Shown: positions 1 to 11,762 of the stretch, piece after piece
How the letters are laid out: the number at the start of each line of letters is the position of its first letter
How positions within the stretch are numbered: the first letter of the stretch is position 1
Assembly (NCBI RefSeq): GCF_001424835.1
Contig: NZ_LMCQ01000019.1
Span: 1 to 45,009 of the forward strand
Source of the DNA: Variovorax sp. Root318D1
GTDB lineage: Bacteria > Pseudomonadota > Gammaproteobacteria > Burkholderiales > Burkholderiaceae_C
Direction: 5' to 3'
Length of the DNA stretch: 45,009 bases
The notes under the pieces: model-generated
The model's input: the letters and a program-made list of their open reading frames with translations, nothing else
Told to the model about the DNA's origin: nothing
Databases searched by the model: none
Made by a program: the position numbers and the translations under genes

Positions 1-1
1 A

Positions 2-91
2 GACAGCTTCACCGTCACGGTCAGCGACGGCCACGGTGGCACGACGACGAGCACCGTGACCGTGACCATCAACCCCGTCAACGACGCCCCC
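2..91 (+). repeat. Adhesin Ig-like repeat, copy A
   Basis: This 30-residue block runs from [10 protein letters not shown] to NPVNDAP. It recurs almost exactly at 617-706, 615 bp (205 residues) downstream. It is the closing strand region of a tandem Ig/cadherin-like domain in the adhesin. Confidence 0.8.
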
Positions 92-2563
92 GTGTTCGTC
101 GACGGCGGTGGCACCCCGGTGAACACGACGGACGGCTACGTCTTCGGCTACGACGAAAACCGCCCCGCAGGCACCGTGCTCGGCACCGTCCGCGCCACGG
201 ACGTCGACAGCGCGACCATCACCTACAGCATCCTCTCGGGCAACGACAACGGCTACTTCGCCATCAATCCGGTCACGGGCGCGATCAGCCTCACGGCTGC
301 AGGCGCTGCGGCGTTCGTGAACGACTACGAGGCAGGCGCCAACGGGCACGCGCTGGTGGTCGGCGCGAACGACGGCACGGTCACCACGTCCATCCCCGTC
401 ACGCTCAACGAGCAGAACCTCAACGACGCACCGACGGCGCCCGACGACAACAAGACCACGGACGAAGACACGCCGGTCAGCGGCCAGATCGTCGGCAGCG
501 ACGTCGACGGCGACACGCTCACCTACGCCAAGGGCAGCAACCCGGCCCACGGCACGGTGACGGTCAACGCCGATGGCACCTACACCTATGTTCCCGGCCC
601 GAACTTCAACGGCACCGACAGCTTCACCGTCACGGTGAGCGACGGCCACGGCGGCACGACCACCAGCACGGTGAACGTGACCGTCAACCCCGTGAACGAT
701 GCGCCCTCGGCCACGGTGATTGCGCCCGAGGCTGTCTCCGAAGGCAGCCTGCCCGGCGGCATTCCGGCTGCGGGAGAGCCGCCGCTGCAATCGACCGGCA
801 CCATTTCCATCGCGGACCTGGACAGCGCGGCCGGCGACCTGTCGGTGTCGCTGAGTGGCCCCAACGGCGTCACCTCCGGCGGCCAGCCGGTGTCGTGGAC
901 CTGGGACGCGGGCACGCACACGCTCACGGGCAGCGTCACCGTCGGCGGCGTCACCACCGAGGTGATGACCGTGGCCGTGGGCAATGTCACCGCCACGGGC
1001 GCGGGGCAGTTCGAGGCGGGCTACACCGTCACGCTGAAGGCGCCGATCGACCATCTGCCGGGCAACGGCGAAGGCGTGTCGAACCTGCATTTCGAAGCCG
1101 TGGTGAGCGATGGTCAGGCCAGCGGCGCGCCGGTGGGCTTCGAGGTGCCCGTCAAGGACGATGCGCCGGTGCTCGTGAACGGCGAGCAGGCCGTCGACGT
1201 GGCGCCGATCGATACCAACCTCATGGTGATCCTGGACCTTTCCGGGAGCATGGGGCAGGAAACCCCGACACGCCTCAGCCGTGCGAAAGAGGCTGTCCAG
1301 AATCTGATCGACGGCTACGACCTGTACGGCGACGTGCGGGTGCAGCTCGTCACCTTCAGCACGACCGGGGCGTCGCAGCAGGCCTGGATGACGGCGGCCG
1401 AAGCCAAGGCGCTGGTGCAGAACCTGCAGGCCAGTGGCAGCACCAACTACGACGCCGCCCTGGCTGCGGCGATGAACGGCTTCTCGGCCACCGGCAAGCT
1501 GGACGGGGCCCAGAACGTGTCCTACTTCCTCACGGACGGCGAGCCGACCCTGGGCGACGGCAACACGGGGCAGTTGGCGAACAGCAGCAACAGCAGTACG
1601 GCCGATAGGGGCATCCAGGCCGGGGAAGAAGCGATCTGGACGAACTTCCTCAGCACCCACCAGATCAACTCGTTCGCACTGGGCCTGGGCTCGAGCCTGA
1701 ACGCGGAGGCACAGGCTTTCATCGACCCCATCGCCTACAACGGCAACACCGGCGCGAACACCAACGGGCAGATCGTCACCGACACGAGCCAACTGAACGA
1801 CATGCTGCAAGGCACGATCAGCGTGCCGCCCACCGTCAGCAACCTGCTGACCGGCGGCCTCGGTGGGTCGTCGGGCTTCGGTGCCGACGGTGGCCATATG
1901 TCCACGCTGAGCATCGACGGCACCACCTACGCCTTCGACAGCGTCACGGGACTGATGACGAAGACTGGCCCGGCCACCGGCAGCGACTACAGCTACAACG
2001 CGGCGACACACCAGGTCACCATCGCCACGGCGCAGGGCGGCAAGCTGGTTGTGGACTTCGACTCGGGCGAATTCAGCTACCAGGTGGCACCGAGGACCGC
2101 CGCCTCGCAGAATTACGACGAGACCCTCAGCTACCAAGTGGTCGACCGCGACGGCGATGCGAGCAACGCGGCCACGCAGACGCTGCATGTCAACTACACG
2201 CCCAGCGCTGGTGCAGCGGGGGCGGCAGCGCTCTTCGCCTCGGCCGACTCGCTGGGTCTGGCCGGTGTCGACGAGGTGACGGTGTCGCTCGAGCAGCAGC
2301 AATCGCACGACGCGCCGCAGTTTCCCTTCGGCGACAGCCCGTGGGGCGGCATGCAGCTGTCCGACATGCTGCAGGGCTTCGGCGCTGCCGAGTCGCTGCA
2401 TGCGCTGCTGCAGGTCGCGTTCCCGCCGGCCTTCGCGAGCACGCAGGCATCGCCCACGGTGCTGGCCCTGGCGTCATCGGCCGACTCGCTCGCGGCCTAC
2501 GCACCGCCCGTGGCCCCTTCGCTCGACGACGAGCTTCACATGGGCCTCGCGTTTCACCACTGA
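2..2563 (+). CDS. Giant type I-secreted adhesin, C-terminal part (5' end outside window)
   Basis: The frame is open from the first bases of the window, so this is the C-terminal 853 residues of a longer protein. It begins inside an Ig-like repeat ([13 protein letters not shown]...NPVNDAP). A cadherin-like module and a tandem-95/VCBS-like module ending in the same sequence follow. A von Willebrand A domain starts near base 1205, with the metal-site motif DLSGS and downstream TDGEPT. The C-terminal region has Asp-rich '[11 protein letters not shown]' sequence and a hydrophobic/acidic tail, as expected for an uncleaved type I secretion signal. No classical RTX nonapeptides are visible here. TolC-, LapB- and HlyD-like genes follow directly, so export by that system is likely. 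By family knowledge, such proteins act in surface attachment or biofilm; the ligand is unknown. Confidence 0.85.
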   Translation, partial: DSFTVTVSDGHGGTTTSTVTVTINPVNDAPVFVDGGGTPVNTTDGYVFGYDENRPAGTVLGTVRATDVDSATITYSILSGNDNGYFAINPVTGAISLTAAGAAAFVNDYEAGANGHALVVGANDGTVTTSIPVTLNEQNLNDAPTAPDDNKTTDEDTPVSGQIVGSDVDGDTLTYAKGSNPAHGTVTVNADGTYTYVPGPNFNGTDSFTVTVSDGHGGTTTSTVNVTVNPVNDAPSATVIAPEAVSEGSLPGGIPAAGEPPLQSTGTISIADLDSAAGDLSVSLSGPNGVTSGGQPVSWTWDAGTHTLTGSVTVGGVTTEVMTVAVGNVTATGAGQFEAGYTVTLKAPIDHLPGNGEGVSNLHFEAVVSDGQASGAPVGFEVPVKDDAPVLVNGEQAVDVAPIDTNLMVILDLSGSMGQETPTRLSRAKEAVQNLIDGYDLYGDVRVQLVTFSTTGASQQAWMTAAEAKALVQNLQASGSTNYDAALAAAMNGFSATGKLDGAQNVSYFLTDGEPTLGDGNTGQLANSSNSSTADRGIQAGEEAIWTNFLSTHQINSFALGLGSSLNAEAQAFIDPIAYNGNTGANTNGQIVTDTSQLNDMLQGTISVPPTVSNLLTGGLGGSSGFGADGGHMSTLSIDGTTYAFDSVTGLMTKTGPATGSDYSYNAATHQVTIATAQGGKLVVDFDSGEFSYQVAPRTAASQNYDETLSYQVVDRDGDASNAATQTLHVNYTPSAGAAGAAALFASADSLGLAGVDEVTVSLEQQQSHDAPQFPFGDSPWGGMQLSDMLQGFGAAESLHALLQVAFPPAFASTQASPTVLALASSADSLAAYAPPVAPSLDDELHMGLAFHH
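617..706 (+). repeat. Adhesin Ig-like repeat, copy B
   Basis: Second copy of the 30-residue block at 2-91. The protein differs only at two visible positions (T/N and I/V). Synonymous differences exist at DNA level, so the copies are not freshly duplicated. Confidence 0.8.
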
Positions 2564-2633
2564 CCGACCGGGGCGTCGGCGCCGCTTGCGGCGTCGACAC
2601 CTTGGTCCACACGCTGTCCGCACGTTCTTACGC

Positions 2634-3964
2634 ATGTTTGCTTCCCGTCTTCTTCCGACCGCCGCCGCGGGCCTTTTATTCCTGCTCGCCGGAACGGGGG
2701 CGTTTGCGCAAGCGAGCGCCGCCACCCCGCTGGGCATGACCGAGGCCGTGCGCCTGGCCGCCACATCGCACCCGACCGTGCGCAACGCCGTCGGGCAAGC
2801 GCTGCAGGCGGGCGAGGGCATTGCGGCCGCGCGCTCGGGCTACTACCCGCAGGTCAGCGCGGGCCTCAGCGCACGCACGGGCAACCGCCAGCTGCAGACC
2901 GACGGTCGCCGCCAGGTGCACCAGGCCTCGCTGTCGGTGACCCAGATGCTGTACGACTTCGGCAAGGTGTCGAGCGCCGTGAACGAGGCCGAGGCCTCGG
3001 CCACGGCCGCGCGCGCCAAGCTGCTGTTGGCGGTCGACGACGTGGTGCGCGACACCGCCCAGGCGTGGATCGAAGTGCATCGCCAGCAGGCGCTCGGCGA
3101 AATCGCGCAGGCCCAGGTGAAGGGCGTGCAGTCGCTGGCCGGCCTGGTGGGCGAGCGCCAGGCCAAGGGCGCCACCAGCCAGTCCGACGTGGCACAGGCG
3201 CAGTCGCGTCTGGAAGCCGCGCGCGCCCAGCAACTCAACACCGCGTCGCAGGCCGAGCGCTGGCGCCTTAACCTCATGCATCTGACCCAGGGCCGAATGC
3301 CGGCCGACATTGCCGGCGAAGCGTCGGCACCGCTCGCGAGCGCCTGCGCCGCGCACCCGCAGACGGCCTTGCCCGCACCGACCGTGCAGATGGCGCAGGC
3401 CGAGCGCGACATAGCACAGGCCGCGCTGCGCGGTGCCGATGCCCAGTTGCTGCCCACGCTGTCGCTCAACGCCGGCGTCAATCGAGGGCTCGAATCGGGC
3501 GCGCGGCTTGCCGGCCAGTCCGCCACCGAAAGCACGCTCACCGTGAACTTCAGCGCGCCGCTGTACGAAGGCGGGCGCAGCCAGGCCCGCCAGCGCGCCG
3601 CCTTGCACGCCGTCGAAGCGGCCGAGGCCGCGCTGGGCTATGCACAGTTGAGCGTACGGCAGCGGCTCGAAGACGCGCGCGTGCAATCGCAAGGCCACGC
3701 GCAGCGCCTGCCCGTGCTCGCCGCGCGCGTGCACAGCACGCAGCGCACGCGCGACCTGTACCGCGAGCAGTACCTGCAGCTGGGCACGCGCTCGCTGCTC
3801 GACCTGCTCAATGCGGAGCAGGAGTTCCACGGCGCGCGCTTCGAGCAGGCCGAGAGCGTGCACGAAGTGCAGCGCCTCGCGGTCGAGTGCCTGTACCAGT
3901 CGGGCCGCCTGCGCGAAGCCTTCGGGCTGGTCGATGCGGGCGACCTCGTGGCCGGGGGCCAGCC

Positions 3965-3968
<4 letters not shown>
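2634..3968 (+). CDS. TolC-family outer membrane protein of the type I secretion system
   Basis: 444 residues. The start at 2634 is chosen because it gives a clear signal peptide (MFASRLLPTAAAGLLFLLAG... ending GAFAQA). The frame is open further upstream but encodes only arginine-rich sequence there. The mature part opens with 'MTEAVRLAATSHPTVRNA', typical of the TolC/OEP fold, and contains long Ala/Gln-rich coiled-coil helices and the 'LYEGGRSQARQRAA' segment typical of these channels. Its likely role is the outer membrane exit duct for the adhesin upstream (LapE-like). It starts 70 bp after the adhesin stop, and its own stop overlaps the ABC transporter start (ATGA), so translation is probably coupled. 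Confidence 0.9.
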
Positions 3969-6153
<2,185 letters not shown>

Positions 6154-6157
<4 letters not shown>

Positions 6158-7386
6158 ACGCCGTGACATTGACCAAGGCAGCGGTGCCTGCGCAGGTATC
6201 CACCGCCACCGTGTGGGGCCCTGGCGGCGCCGGCGACTTCGACGAGGCGCGCGCCAGCGGCTCCGCGCGCGTCGTGTGGTTCGTTGCGCTCTTTCTGCTC
6301 GCGTTCTTCGTGTGGGCCTGGTGCTTCGAAATCGACGAAGTGTCCAGCGGCATGGGCAAGGTGATTCCCAGCTCGCGTGAGCAGCGCATCCAGTCGCTCG
6401 AAGGCGGCATCCTTGCCGAGCTGCGCGTGCACGAAGGCGAGATCGTCGAGAAGGGCCAGGTGCTCGCGCAGCTCGACCCGACGCGCGGCGAATCGAGCGT
6501 GGAAGAAACCGCCGCGCGCTACCGCGCCGCGCTGGCCAGTAGCGTGCGCCTGCGCGCTGAGGTGGAAGGGCGCAGCACCCTTCAGTTCCCCGCCGAGCTG
6601 AAGGCGTACGCGCAGCTGGTCGACTCCGAAAGCGCGCTCTTCCGCTCCCGGCAGGGCAGCATGCGCGACACCGTTTCAGGCCTGGGCCAGGCGCTTGCGC
6701 TCGTGCGCAAAGAGCTCGACATCACGCGCTCGCTGCAGGTGAGCGGCGCGGCCAGCAACGTCGAGCTCATCCGCCTGCAACGCCAGGCCGCCGACCTGGA
6801 GCTGAAGATCTCCGAGGCGCGATCGAACTACATGGTGCGCAGCCGCGAAGAACTCGCCAAGGCCGATGCCGAGGTGAAGTCTTTGTCGTCCGTGGTGCGC
6901 GGGCGTGCAGACTCGCTCGAGCGGCTCACCCTGAACTCGCCCGTGCGCGGCATCGTCAAGAGCTTGCAGGTCACCACCATCGGCGGTGTCGTGCCGCCTA
7001 ACGGCTCTCTCCTGACCCTGGTGCCGCTGGACGACCAGTTGCTGGTCGAGGCGCGCATCTCGCCTCGCGACATCGCCTTCATGCGGCCCGGGCAGGAGGC
7101 GCAGATCAAGGTCACCGCTTATGACTACGCCGTGTACGGCGGCCTCAAAGGGCGTGTGGTGACCATCGCACCCGACACGCAGCGCGACGAGGTCAAGCCC
7201 GAGATCGTGTACTACCCCGTACTCGTGCGCACCGACTCCGACGCACTTACCGACAAGGCCGGCCGCCGCATGCCCATCGTGCCCGGCATGGTGACTACCG
7301 CCGACATCCGCACCGGTCGCAAGACCGTGTGGGACTACCTGACCAAGCCGCTGAACAAGGCGCGCGAAGCCATGCGCGAGCGCTGA
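6154..7386 (+). CDS. HlyD-family membrane fusion protein of the type I secretion system
   Basis: 410 residues. The ATG at 6154 overlaps the ABC transporter stop and has AAGGAG about 9 bases upstream. One N-terminal membrane segment ('VVWFVALFLLAFFVWAW') is followed by the conserved 'SSREQRIQSLEGGILAEL' and the split biotinyl-lipoyl-like region ('VHEGEIVEKGQVLAQLDP'). A coiled-coil hairpin and the C-terminal HlyD signature region ('DIRTGRKTVWDYLTKPL') complete it. It is the periplasmic adaptor (LapC-like) joining the LapB-like ATPase to the TolC-like channel. The gene order adhesin-TolC-LapB-HlyD is a normal one for adhesin export. Confidence 0.92.
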
Positions 7387-7441
7387 TTCGCGCGCGCTCA
7401 TCTCTCCCAAGAATCCCATCTGACCCAAGAGGAAGCTAGCC

Positions 7442-7885
7442 ATGAAAAAGACCCCGCACGCATCACCCACCGTTGCCGCCTTCGCGCTCGCCGCCGCGCT
7501 GCTCGGCGCCGCCACCCATGTGGCAGCGCGCGATAACCCTGTAGACCCCGTGAGCAACCCCGACAAGCTGGACTATCGCGACGTCGAGGCGCGCCGCCCT
7601 GACTTCAAGGAGCCCTTTCTGCGCGACGGCATCGTGTCGCGGCCCGCGCGCTTTCGCGAGATCAAGCCCGGGATCAATCAGGCCCATGTGCTCGCCGTGC
7701 TCGGGCAGGCGCTGAGGCAACAGCGCGGCGCGCTCGGCACTGAGTGGGACTACCAGTTCAAGTTCCAAATGCCGCAATCGGCCAACTATCTCGTATGCCA
7801 GTACAAAGTCGTGTTCGACGACAGCCAAACCGTGCGCAGCGCCGCGTGGCGCCGTCGGCAATGCTTGGATCTGATCCCGCACTGA
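7442..7885 (+). CDS. BamE/OmlA-like outer membrane protein
   Basis: 147 residues with an N-terminal signal peptide (MKKTPHASPTVAAFALAAALLG...). I see no clear lipobox Cys at its end. The C-terminal half has the SmpA/OmlA (BamE-like) pattern: 'IKPGINQAHVLAVLGQAL', then 'EWDYQFKFQMP', 'YLVCQYKVVFD' and 'AWRRRQC'. BamE-type domains assist outer membrane protein assembly. This protein is more like the OmlA-domain proteins of Burkholderiales than classical BamE. A ribosome site (AGGAAG) precedes the start. It lies 55 bp after the HlyD gene and may share its transcript. A link to adhesin secretion is an inference. Confidence 0.75.
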   Translation: MKKTPHASPTVAAFALAAALLGAATHVAARDNPVDPVSNPDKLDYRDVEARRPDFKEPFLRDGIVSRPARFREIKPGINQAHVLAVLGQALRQQRGALGTEWDYQFKFQMPQSANYLVCQYKVVFDDSQTVRSAAWRRRQCLDLIPH

Positions 7886-7944
7886 ACTGCCAGCCGGTGA
7901 TCGAGCCGTCAAATCTTCGCCTGGGTGAATAGTGGCCTTAGCCG

Positions 7945-8358
7945 GTGCCGTTTGATGCAAAACCTGTAGTGCGTCCCTACGAAGCCTTCGTGTACGGAAA
8001 CGCTGCAGATGAGCCGAACAAGTTGGCCGAGCGTTGCTTGGAGGTGATCGAGAGCACGCTCAAGAGCGTCGAACGCGTCACAGCCTGCTTACGCGCCGCC
8101 GAATTGGAACAGGGCATCGGAATCGCGGCCATGACGCGCACGGAAATCGCCGACGCTGCTGAATGGCACCGCGCCAAGCTACAAGGTCTGCTGGCTGTGA
8201 AGCTGCGACGCACTGGTTGTGGTGACCTTCAAGTGGTGGAAGACCTTCATTTGGTCGTGCGGATCAAACCCAGACTCACGGCCGCACCAATACCCGCAGT
8301 GCCCGTCTTCTCAAAAGGTGACTTGGTTCACCCGATGCCAAATGATCAAACTGACTGA
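7945..8358 (+). CDS. Hypothetical protein in element remnant
   Basis: Open frame of 137 residues starting at GTG, directly preceded by an in-frame TAG. I do not recognise the family. It has an acidic/helical N-terminal half ('LAERCLEVIESTLKSVERV') and no membrane segment. The DNA is less GC-rich than the flanks, and it lies on the side of the broken integrase away from the tRNA, so it is probably cargo or scar of an integrated element. There is no convincing ribosome site. It could be a decayed gene fragment. Confidence 0.4.
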   Translation: MPFDAKPVVRPYEAFVYGNAADEPNKLAERCLEVIESTLKSVERVTACLRAAELEQGIGIAAMTRTEIADAAEWHRAKLQGLLAVKLRRTGCGDLQVVEDLHLVVRIKPRLTAAPIPAVPVFSKGDLVHPMPNDQTD

Positions 8359-8460
8359 CTCGGCACATCGTATTTGCACTTTGCCGCTGATTGTTCGCAT
8401 GCCTCTTTTGGGAGATGCATCGTGATCCGTCGCACCAAGCGGTTTCGAAGAAACCTCCTC

Positions 8461-9761
8461 CTATTGAGCAACATCGCGCTGTGGTTGTACGTCGGCCTCC
8501 TCGCTGCCCTCGCGATTGAAGCGCTTCTTGGATAGGCTGCGCAGCCAGTGGGCAAAGCCGGGAGCGCCATACAGGCCGCTAACAACCAATCCTGCGATGC
8601 GCAGCTTGTCCAGGTAGTCCGCCCAGCGTTGCATCATTTCCCGGCGCGCGGGGAGATGTGCGGTGCGGTTGTACGCACGACCGTTGGCATCCTTGACCGT
8701 GTGGGAGAGCTGGTGCTCGATGAAGTCCACGCGCTCGCCAAGCACCTCATCCATGATCGTCCGCGCGGTTGCCCTGAAGCCGTGGGCCGTGTGGACTTCA
8801 GCGCTGTAGCCCATCCCGCGCAGAGCGGCATTGATCGTGTTCTCGCTCATGGGCGTTCACCCGTCCGTATGCTGGGAAACACAAACCGTCCATGACAAAC
8901 CGTCCATGCCCTGTGATCGGGTGGAGGTTCCGCAGGATATCCATCGCTTGGGTTGCTAGCGGTACGACGTGATCGACCTTCATTTTCATCTTCGGGCCGG
9001 AGATGCGCCACTCGGCCGCGTCCAGGTCGATCTCGGCCCATTCCGCGGTGCGCAACTCGCCAGGCCGGACAAACAGCAGAGGGGAAAGCTTCAGCGCGGC
9101 AACAGTAGTGGGGTGGCCGCTATAGGCGTGGATCGAGCGCATCAGGTCTCCGACTCGCTTGGGCTCGGTAATGGCGGCGAAGTGCTTGGTCACTTTCGAA
9201 GCCAGAGCTTCGCTCAGATCGGCGGTTACGTCCCTCTCTGCCAGTCCTGACACCACTGCGAAGCGAAACACCTGCCCGCAAAGCTGCTTGACGCGATGGG
9301 CGGTATCGATAGCGCCGCGTGCTTCCAGCTTGCGCACCACTCGCTCCAGGATGTCGCGCGGGGCGATGGTGGACATTGGCATCTTGCCGATGAAGGGGAA
9401 CACGTCCTTCTCGAGCCATGTCTTGACCTTGAGCTGCATTCCACTCGCTCGTTTGGCCGCAGTCTTTCCCAGCCACTCGCGCGCAACCGCCTCGAACGTA
9501 TTCGCCGCTGCGTCCGCTCGGGCTCTCTTTTCTTCGCGCTTGGCCGCGCTCGGGTCAGTCCCGTCTGCCAAAAGCTCGCGGGCGGCGGCGCGGCGATCCC
9601 GAGCTTTGGCCAGCGAGACCTCTGGGTAGGTTCCCAGCGCTAGCGTTTTCCGCTTGCCGGCGAAGGTGTAATCCATTCGCCAGTATTTCCCAGCAATCTT
9701 CACCAACAGGTACATGCCGGCGCCGTCGGCATATTTGAGCAAACGTGTCTGTCAGTGCCAT
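8461..9761 (-). pseudogene. P4-type tyrosine integrase, broken by several lesions
   Basis: The family (N-terminal arm-binding DUF4102 plus tyrosine recombinase) is clear. 'YWRMDYTFAGKRKTLALGTY' is at the N-terminus, 'RPGELR' carries the first catalytic Arg, 'HGFRATARTIMDE' the HxxR box, and 'RAYNRTAHL' the Tyr. The parts lie in different frames. (1) The true start MALTDTF at 9761, with AAGGAG before it, is out of frame with the body, which resumes near 9742 after an apparent loss of roughly ten codons. (2) A 14-bp tandem duplication at 8881-8908 shifts the frame after GHGRFV. (3) One C is missing near 8851, where GERP should run into MSENTINAAL. The gene follows the 3' end of tRNA-Arg, the usual position for such integrases. 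It is almost certainly inactive. Confidence 0.88.
8881..8908. repeat. 14-bp tandem duplication inside the integrase
   Basis: ACAAACCGTCCATG occurs twice without a gap (8881-8894 and 8895-8908). Removing one copy restores the expected integrase sequence HGRFVFPSIRTGERP on the minus strand. The duplication is therefore a frameshifting mutation in a formerly normal gene. Confidence 0.9.
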
Positions 9762-9861
9762 CTCTACTCCTTGACGGTATCTCGTCACGGGGATTTCCGG
9801 GATACCGGCAAAAGTAACGGTATTTCCGTGCGATAGGCTATGCCGCGCGTCGTCCGCGAGG

Positions 9862-9900
9862 CAAAGAAAAACCCGCTACGCCTTGGAGCGTGCGGGTTTC
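9862..9900 (-). terminator. Rho-independent terminator after tRNA-Arg
   Basis: Read on the minus strand, AAACCCGC and GCGGGTTT form a GC-rich stem with extra pairing inside it, followed by a T-rich run ending TTTTTCTTT. It lies about 35 bp past the tRNA 3' end and would end that transcript before the integrase. Confidence 0.8.
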
Positions 9901-9933
9901 TGATGTGGGGTGAGACGCCGTGAACCGGGTCCT

Positions 9934-10008
9934 TGGTGCCTTCGACAGGAATCGAACCTGTATCTGAGTCTTAGGAGGACCCCGTTCTATCCATTGAACT
10001 ACGAAGAC
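9934..10008 (-). tRNA. tRNA-Arg, anticodon CCU
   Basis: 75 nt on the minus strand including an encoded CCA. Acceptor GTCTTCG pairs with CGAAGGC (one G-U pair). The D-stem is GTTC/GAAC, the anticodon stem GGGTC/GACTC with loop CTCCTAA (anticodon CCT at 9973-9975), and the T-stem ACAGG/CCTGT with TTCGATT loop. It reads AGG codons. Its 3' end faces the broken integrase, so it is the likely integration target. I did not find a second copy of its 3' end within the window. Confidence 0.95.
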
Positions 10009-10083
10009 GAAGGGCGGCCCGGACTTTACCAGTTCGGGGCGCCTCCGGAGCGGCCGCTGGCGCGACGTCGCTCGGTTTGTTGC

Positions 10084-10320
10084 CTAGCGCAGGCCGATGC
10101 GCGAGGCGTGCCAGCGCAGCACGTCGGCGCGCAGCGGGTCTGATGCCTCGATGCGGTTGGCGCGCACTTGGAGGGCGCGCATCTGCTCGACTTCGTCGAT
10201 GACCTTGCCGGGGCTCAGCAAGGCCTGAACGAGCACGCTGGCCTCTTCGGCGAGTGCCTTGAGCGCGCCAGCCAAGCCACCGGATGCGCTCGCGCCGGAC
10301 GATCGTTCAAGGGTAGGCAT
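10084..10320 (-). CDS. Small helical protein of unknown function (paralogue of 27878-28114)
   Basis: 78 residues, no signal peptide or membrane segment, predicted mainly helical. I do not recognise the family. Its reality is supported by a paralogue of identical length at 27878-28114: a gapless hand alignment gives about 47 of 78 identical residues. The strongest blocks are 'EQMRALQV' in the middle and 'ASRIGLR' at the C-terminus, both proteins start MPTL, and residues 5-15 are unrelated. GGAGTT precedes the start. It stands alone between tRNA-Arg and the divergent transporter operon. The function is unknown. Confidence 0.7.
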   Translation of the reverse strand: MPTLERSSGASASGGLAGALKALAEEASVLVQALLSPGKVIDEVEQMRALQVRANRIEASDPLRADVLRWHASRIGLR

Positions 10321-10633
10321 AAAAAACTCCTGCGTTGGGTGGATGGGTTGAATTGCCCTCCATTTTAGGGTTTACCCGGATTCCCCTCGGAAAGGCTCAA
10401 AAAGACAGCGCAGTGCGTGCCGCTCCGCGTAGCTCTGCCCACCTGCGGAGGCCGCATCGGAGCGCCGTTCCCGCTCGATCGCTCACCACGCGGCGCGGGG
10501 TTACCCCAAGACAAAATCTTGAAAAAGTTGACCATGGTCAAGCAAGCGAAGTTCGTCCAGCGCGCACCATCTGCCCTGTTCGCATCTCGGCTCAGATTCA
10601 CGAAAAAAGAGCGCCCCATACACAGGAGACAAC
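10321..10633 (+). promoter_or_regulatory. Intergenic region upstream of the TTT transporter operon
   Basis: 313 bp between two divergent genes. It holds the TTGACC-AT-GGTCAA palindrome (10528-10541) and, at its end, a good ribosome site (AGGAGA) for the tctC-type gene. No convincing -35/-10 pair could be fixed by eye, and no further gene is supported. Confidence 0.5.
10528..10541. promoter_or_regulatory. Candidate Crp/Fnr-type operator TTGACC-AT-GGTCAA
   Basis: Perfect 14-bp palindrome 93 bp before the tctC-type start. It fits the FNR-class form TTGAY-N4-RTCAA. It shares all 12 arm bases with the palindrome at 15521-15534 next to the Crp/Fnr gene, and both are preceded by AAAG. The likely binder is the regulator at 14843-15451. 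The sequence match is direct; binding is inferred. Confidence 0.65.
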
Positions 10634-11659
10634 ATGATGAAGAACTTCTTTTCGCGCACCCGCACTTGTCGGGCAAAAGTCTTCGCCGCAGCCATGTTGG
10701 CGCTCGCGGTGGCCACACCAGCCTCCGCGTGGGAGCCCACCAAACCGGTGGAGTTCGTGATCCCGGCAGGCACCGGCGGAGGTGCCGACCAGATGGGGCG
10801 GCTGCTGCAGGGCATCGTCATCAAGTACAAGCTGATGAAGGAGCCGCTGATCGTCGTCAACAAGTCGGGCGGCGCGGGCGCAGAGGGCTTCCTGGCGGTG
10901 AAGGAAGCCAAGGGCGATCCGCACAAGATCGTGATCTCGCTGTCCAACCTGTTCACCACGCCGATGGCCACGGGCGTGCCCTTCAACTGGAAGGACATGA
11001 CGCCGGTCGCGATGATGGCGCTCGACCAGTTCGTGCTGTGGACCAATGCCGAGCAGCCGTACAAGAATGCCGGGGAGTACATCGCGGCGGCCAAGGCGGC
11101 GGGCCCGAGCAAGTTCAAGATGGCGGGCACAGGCTCCAAGCAGGAAGACCAGATCATCACGGTCGCGCTCGAGAAGGCCACCGGCACCAAGTTCATCTAC
11201 GTGCCGTTCAAGGGCGGCGGCGAGGTGGCGGTGCAGCTGGTGGGCGGCCACGTGCAGTCCACCGTCAACAATCCGATCGAGGCCGTGGCCCAGTGGCGCG
11301 CGGGCAAGCTGCGCGCGCTGTGCGTGTTCGACGACGAGCGCATGCCGTTCAAAGCCAAGGTGACCGACACGCAGTCATGGAACGACATTCCCACCTGCAA
11401 GGAAGCCGGCGTTCCCACCAAGTACACCATGCTGCGCGGCATCTTCATGCCCCCCGGCGTAACGCCCGACCAGCGCGCGTTCTACGTCGACTTGCTGACC
11501 AAGATCGCCGCCACGCCGGACTGGAAGGAGTACATGGAGAAGGGTGCCTTCAACCCGACCTTCATGAGCGGCGACGCGTTCACCAAGTGGCTCACCGAAG
11601 CGGAAGCCACGCACCGTACGTTGATGAGCGAAGCCGGCTTCCTGGCCAGCAGCAAGTAA
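10634..11659 (+). CDS. tctC: Tripartite tricarboxylate-type transporter, periplasmic binding protein (Bug/TctC family)
   Basis: 341 residues with signal peptide (start MMKNFFSRTR, cleavage near 'TPASA-WEP'). The mature start 'KPVEFVIPAGTGGGADQMGR' is the Bug-family ligand-binding loop, and 'YVPFKGGGEVAVQLVGGHV' is the second conserved loop. The protein catches a carboxylate in the periplasm and passes it to the TctA/TctB membrane pair encoded next. The substrate cannot be read from sequence. Location beside oxalate genes and the shared palindrome suggest oxalate or a related small dicarboxylate. AGGAGA lies a few bases before the start. The symbol is given by family, not by proven citrate transport. 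Confidence 0.88.
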   Translation: MMKNFFSRTRTCRAKVFAAAMLALAVATPASAWEPTKPVEFVIPAGTGGGADQMGRLLQGIVIKYKLMKEPLIVVNKSGGAGAEGFLAVKEAKGDPHKIVISLSNLFTTPMATGVPFNWKDMTPVAMMALDQFVLWTNAEQPYKNAGEYIAAAKAAGPSKFKMAGTGSKQEDQIITVALEKATGTKFIYVPFKGGGEVAVQLVGGHVQSTVNNPIEAVAQWRAGKLRALCVFDDERMPFKAKVTDTQSWNDIPTCKEAGVPTKYTMLRGIFMPPGVTPDQRAFYVDLLTKIAATPDWKEYMEKGAFNPTFMSGDAFTKWLTEAEATHRTLMSEAGFLASSK

Positions 11660-11762
11660 CAGCGGCAACAGAGCGCCCTGCAGCGTTCCGGGCTGAGTAG
11701 ACTGCCGCCGGCCGGGGCGGCGGGCGAGGCGCTGCACTCTTTTTTACGGCACATACATACAC

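Noticed and set aside
2564..2633. Terminator between the first adhesin and the TolC-like gene
   Set aside because: A GCCGC-TT-GCGGC hairpin is present but no T-run follows; the genes are more likely transcribed together.
8346..8585. 79-residue minus-strand frame beside the integrase
   Set aside because: Overlaps the C-terminal end of the integrase in a different frame and shows no domain or ribosome site.
7886..10008. Second copy of the tRNA-Arg 3' end as an attR site
   Set aside because: No repeat of the tRNA 3' end was seen on the far side of the integrase remnant or elsewhere in the window.
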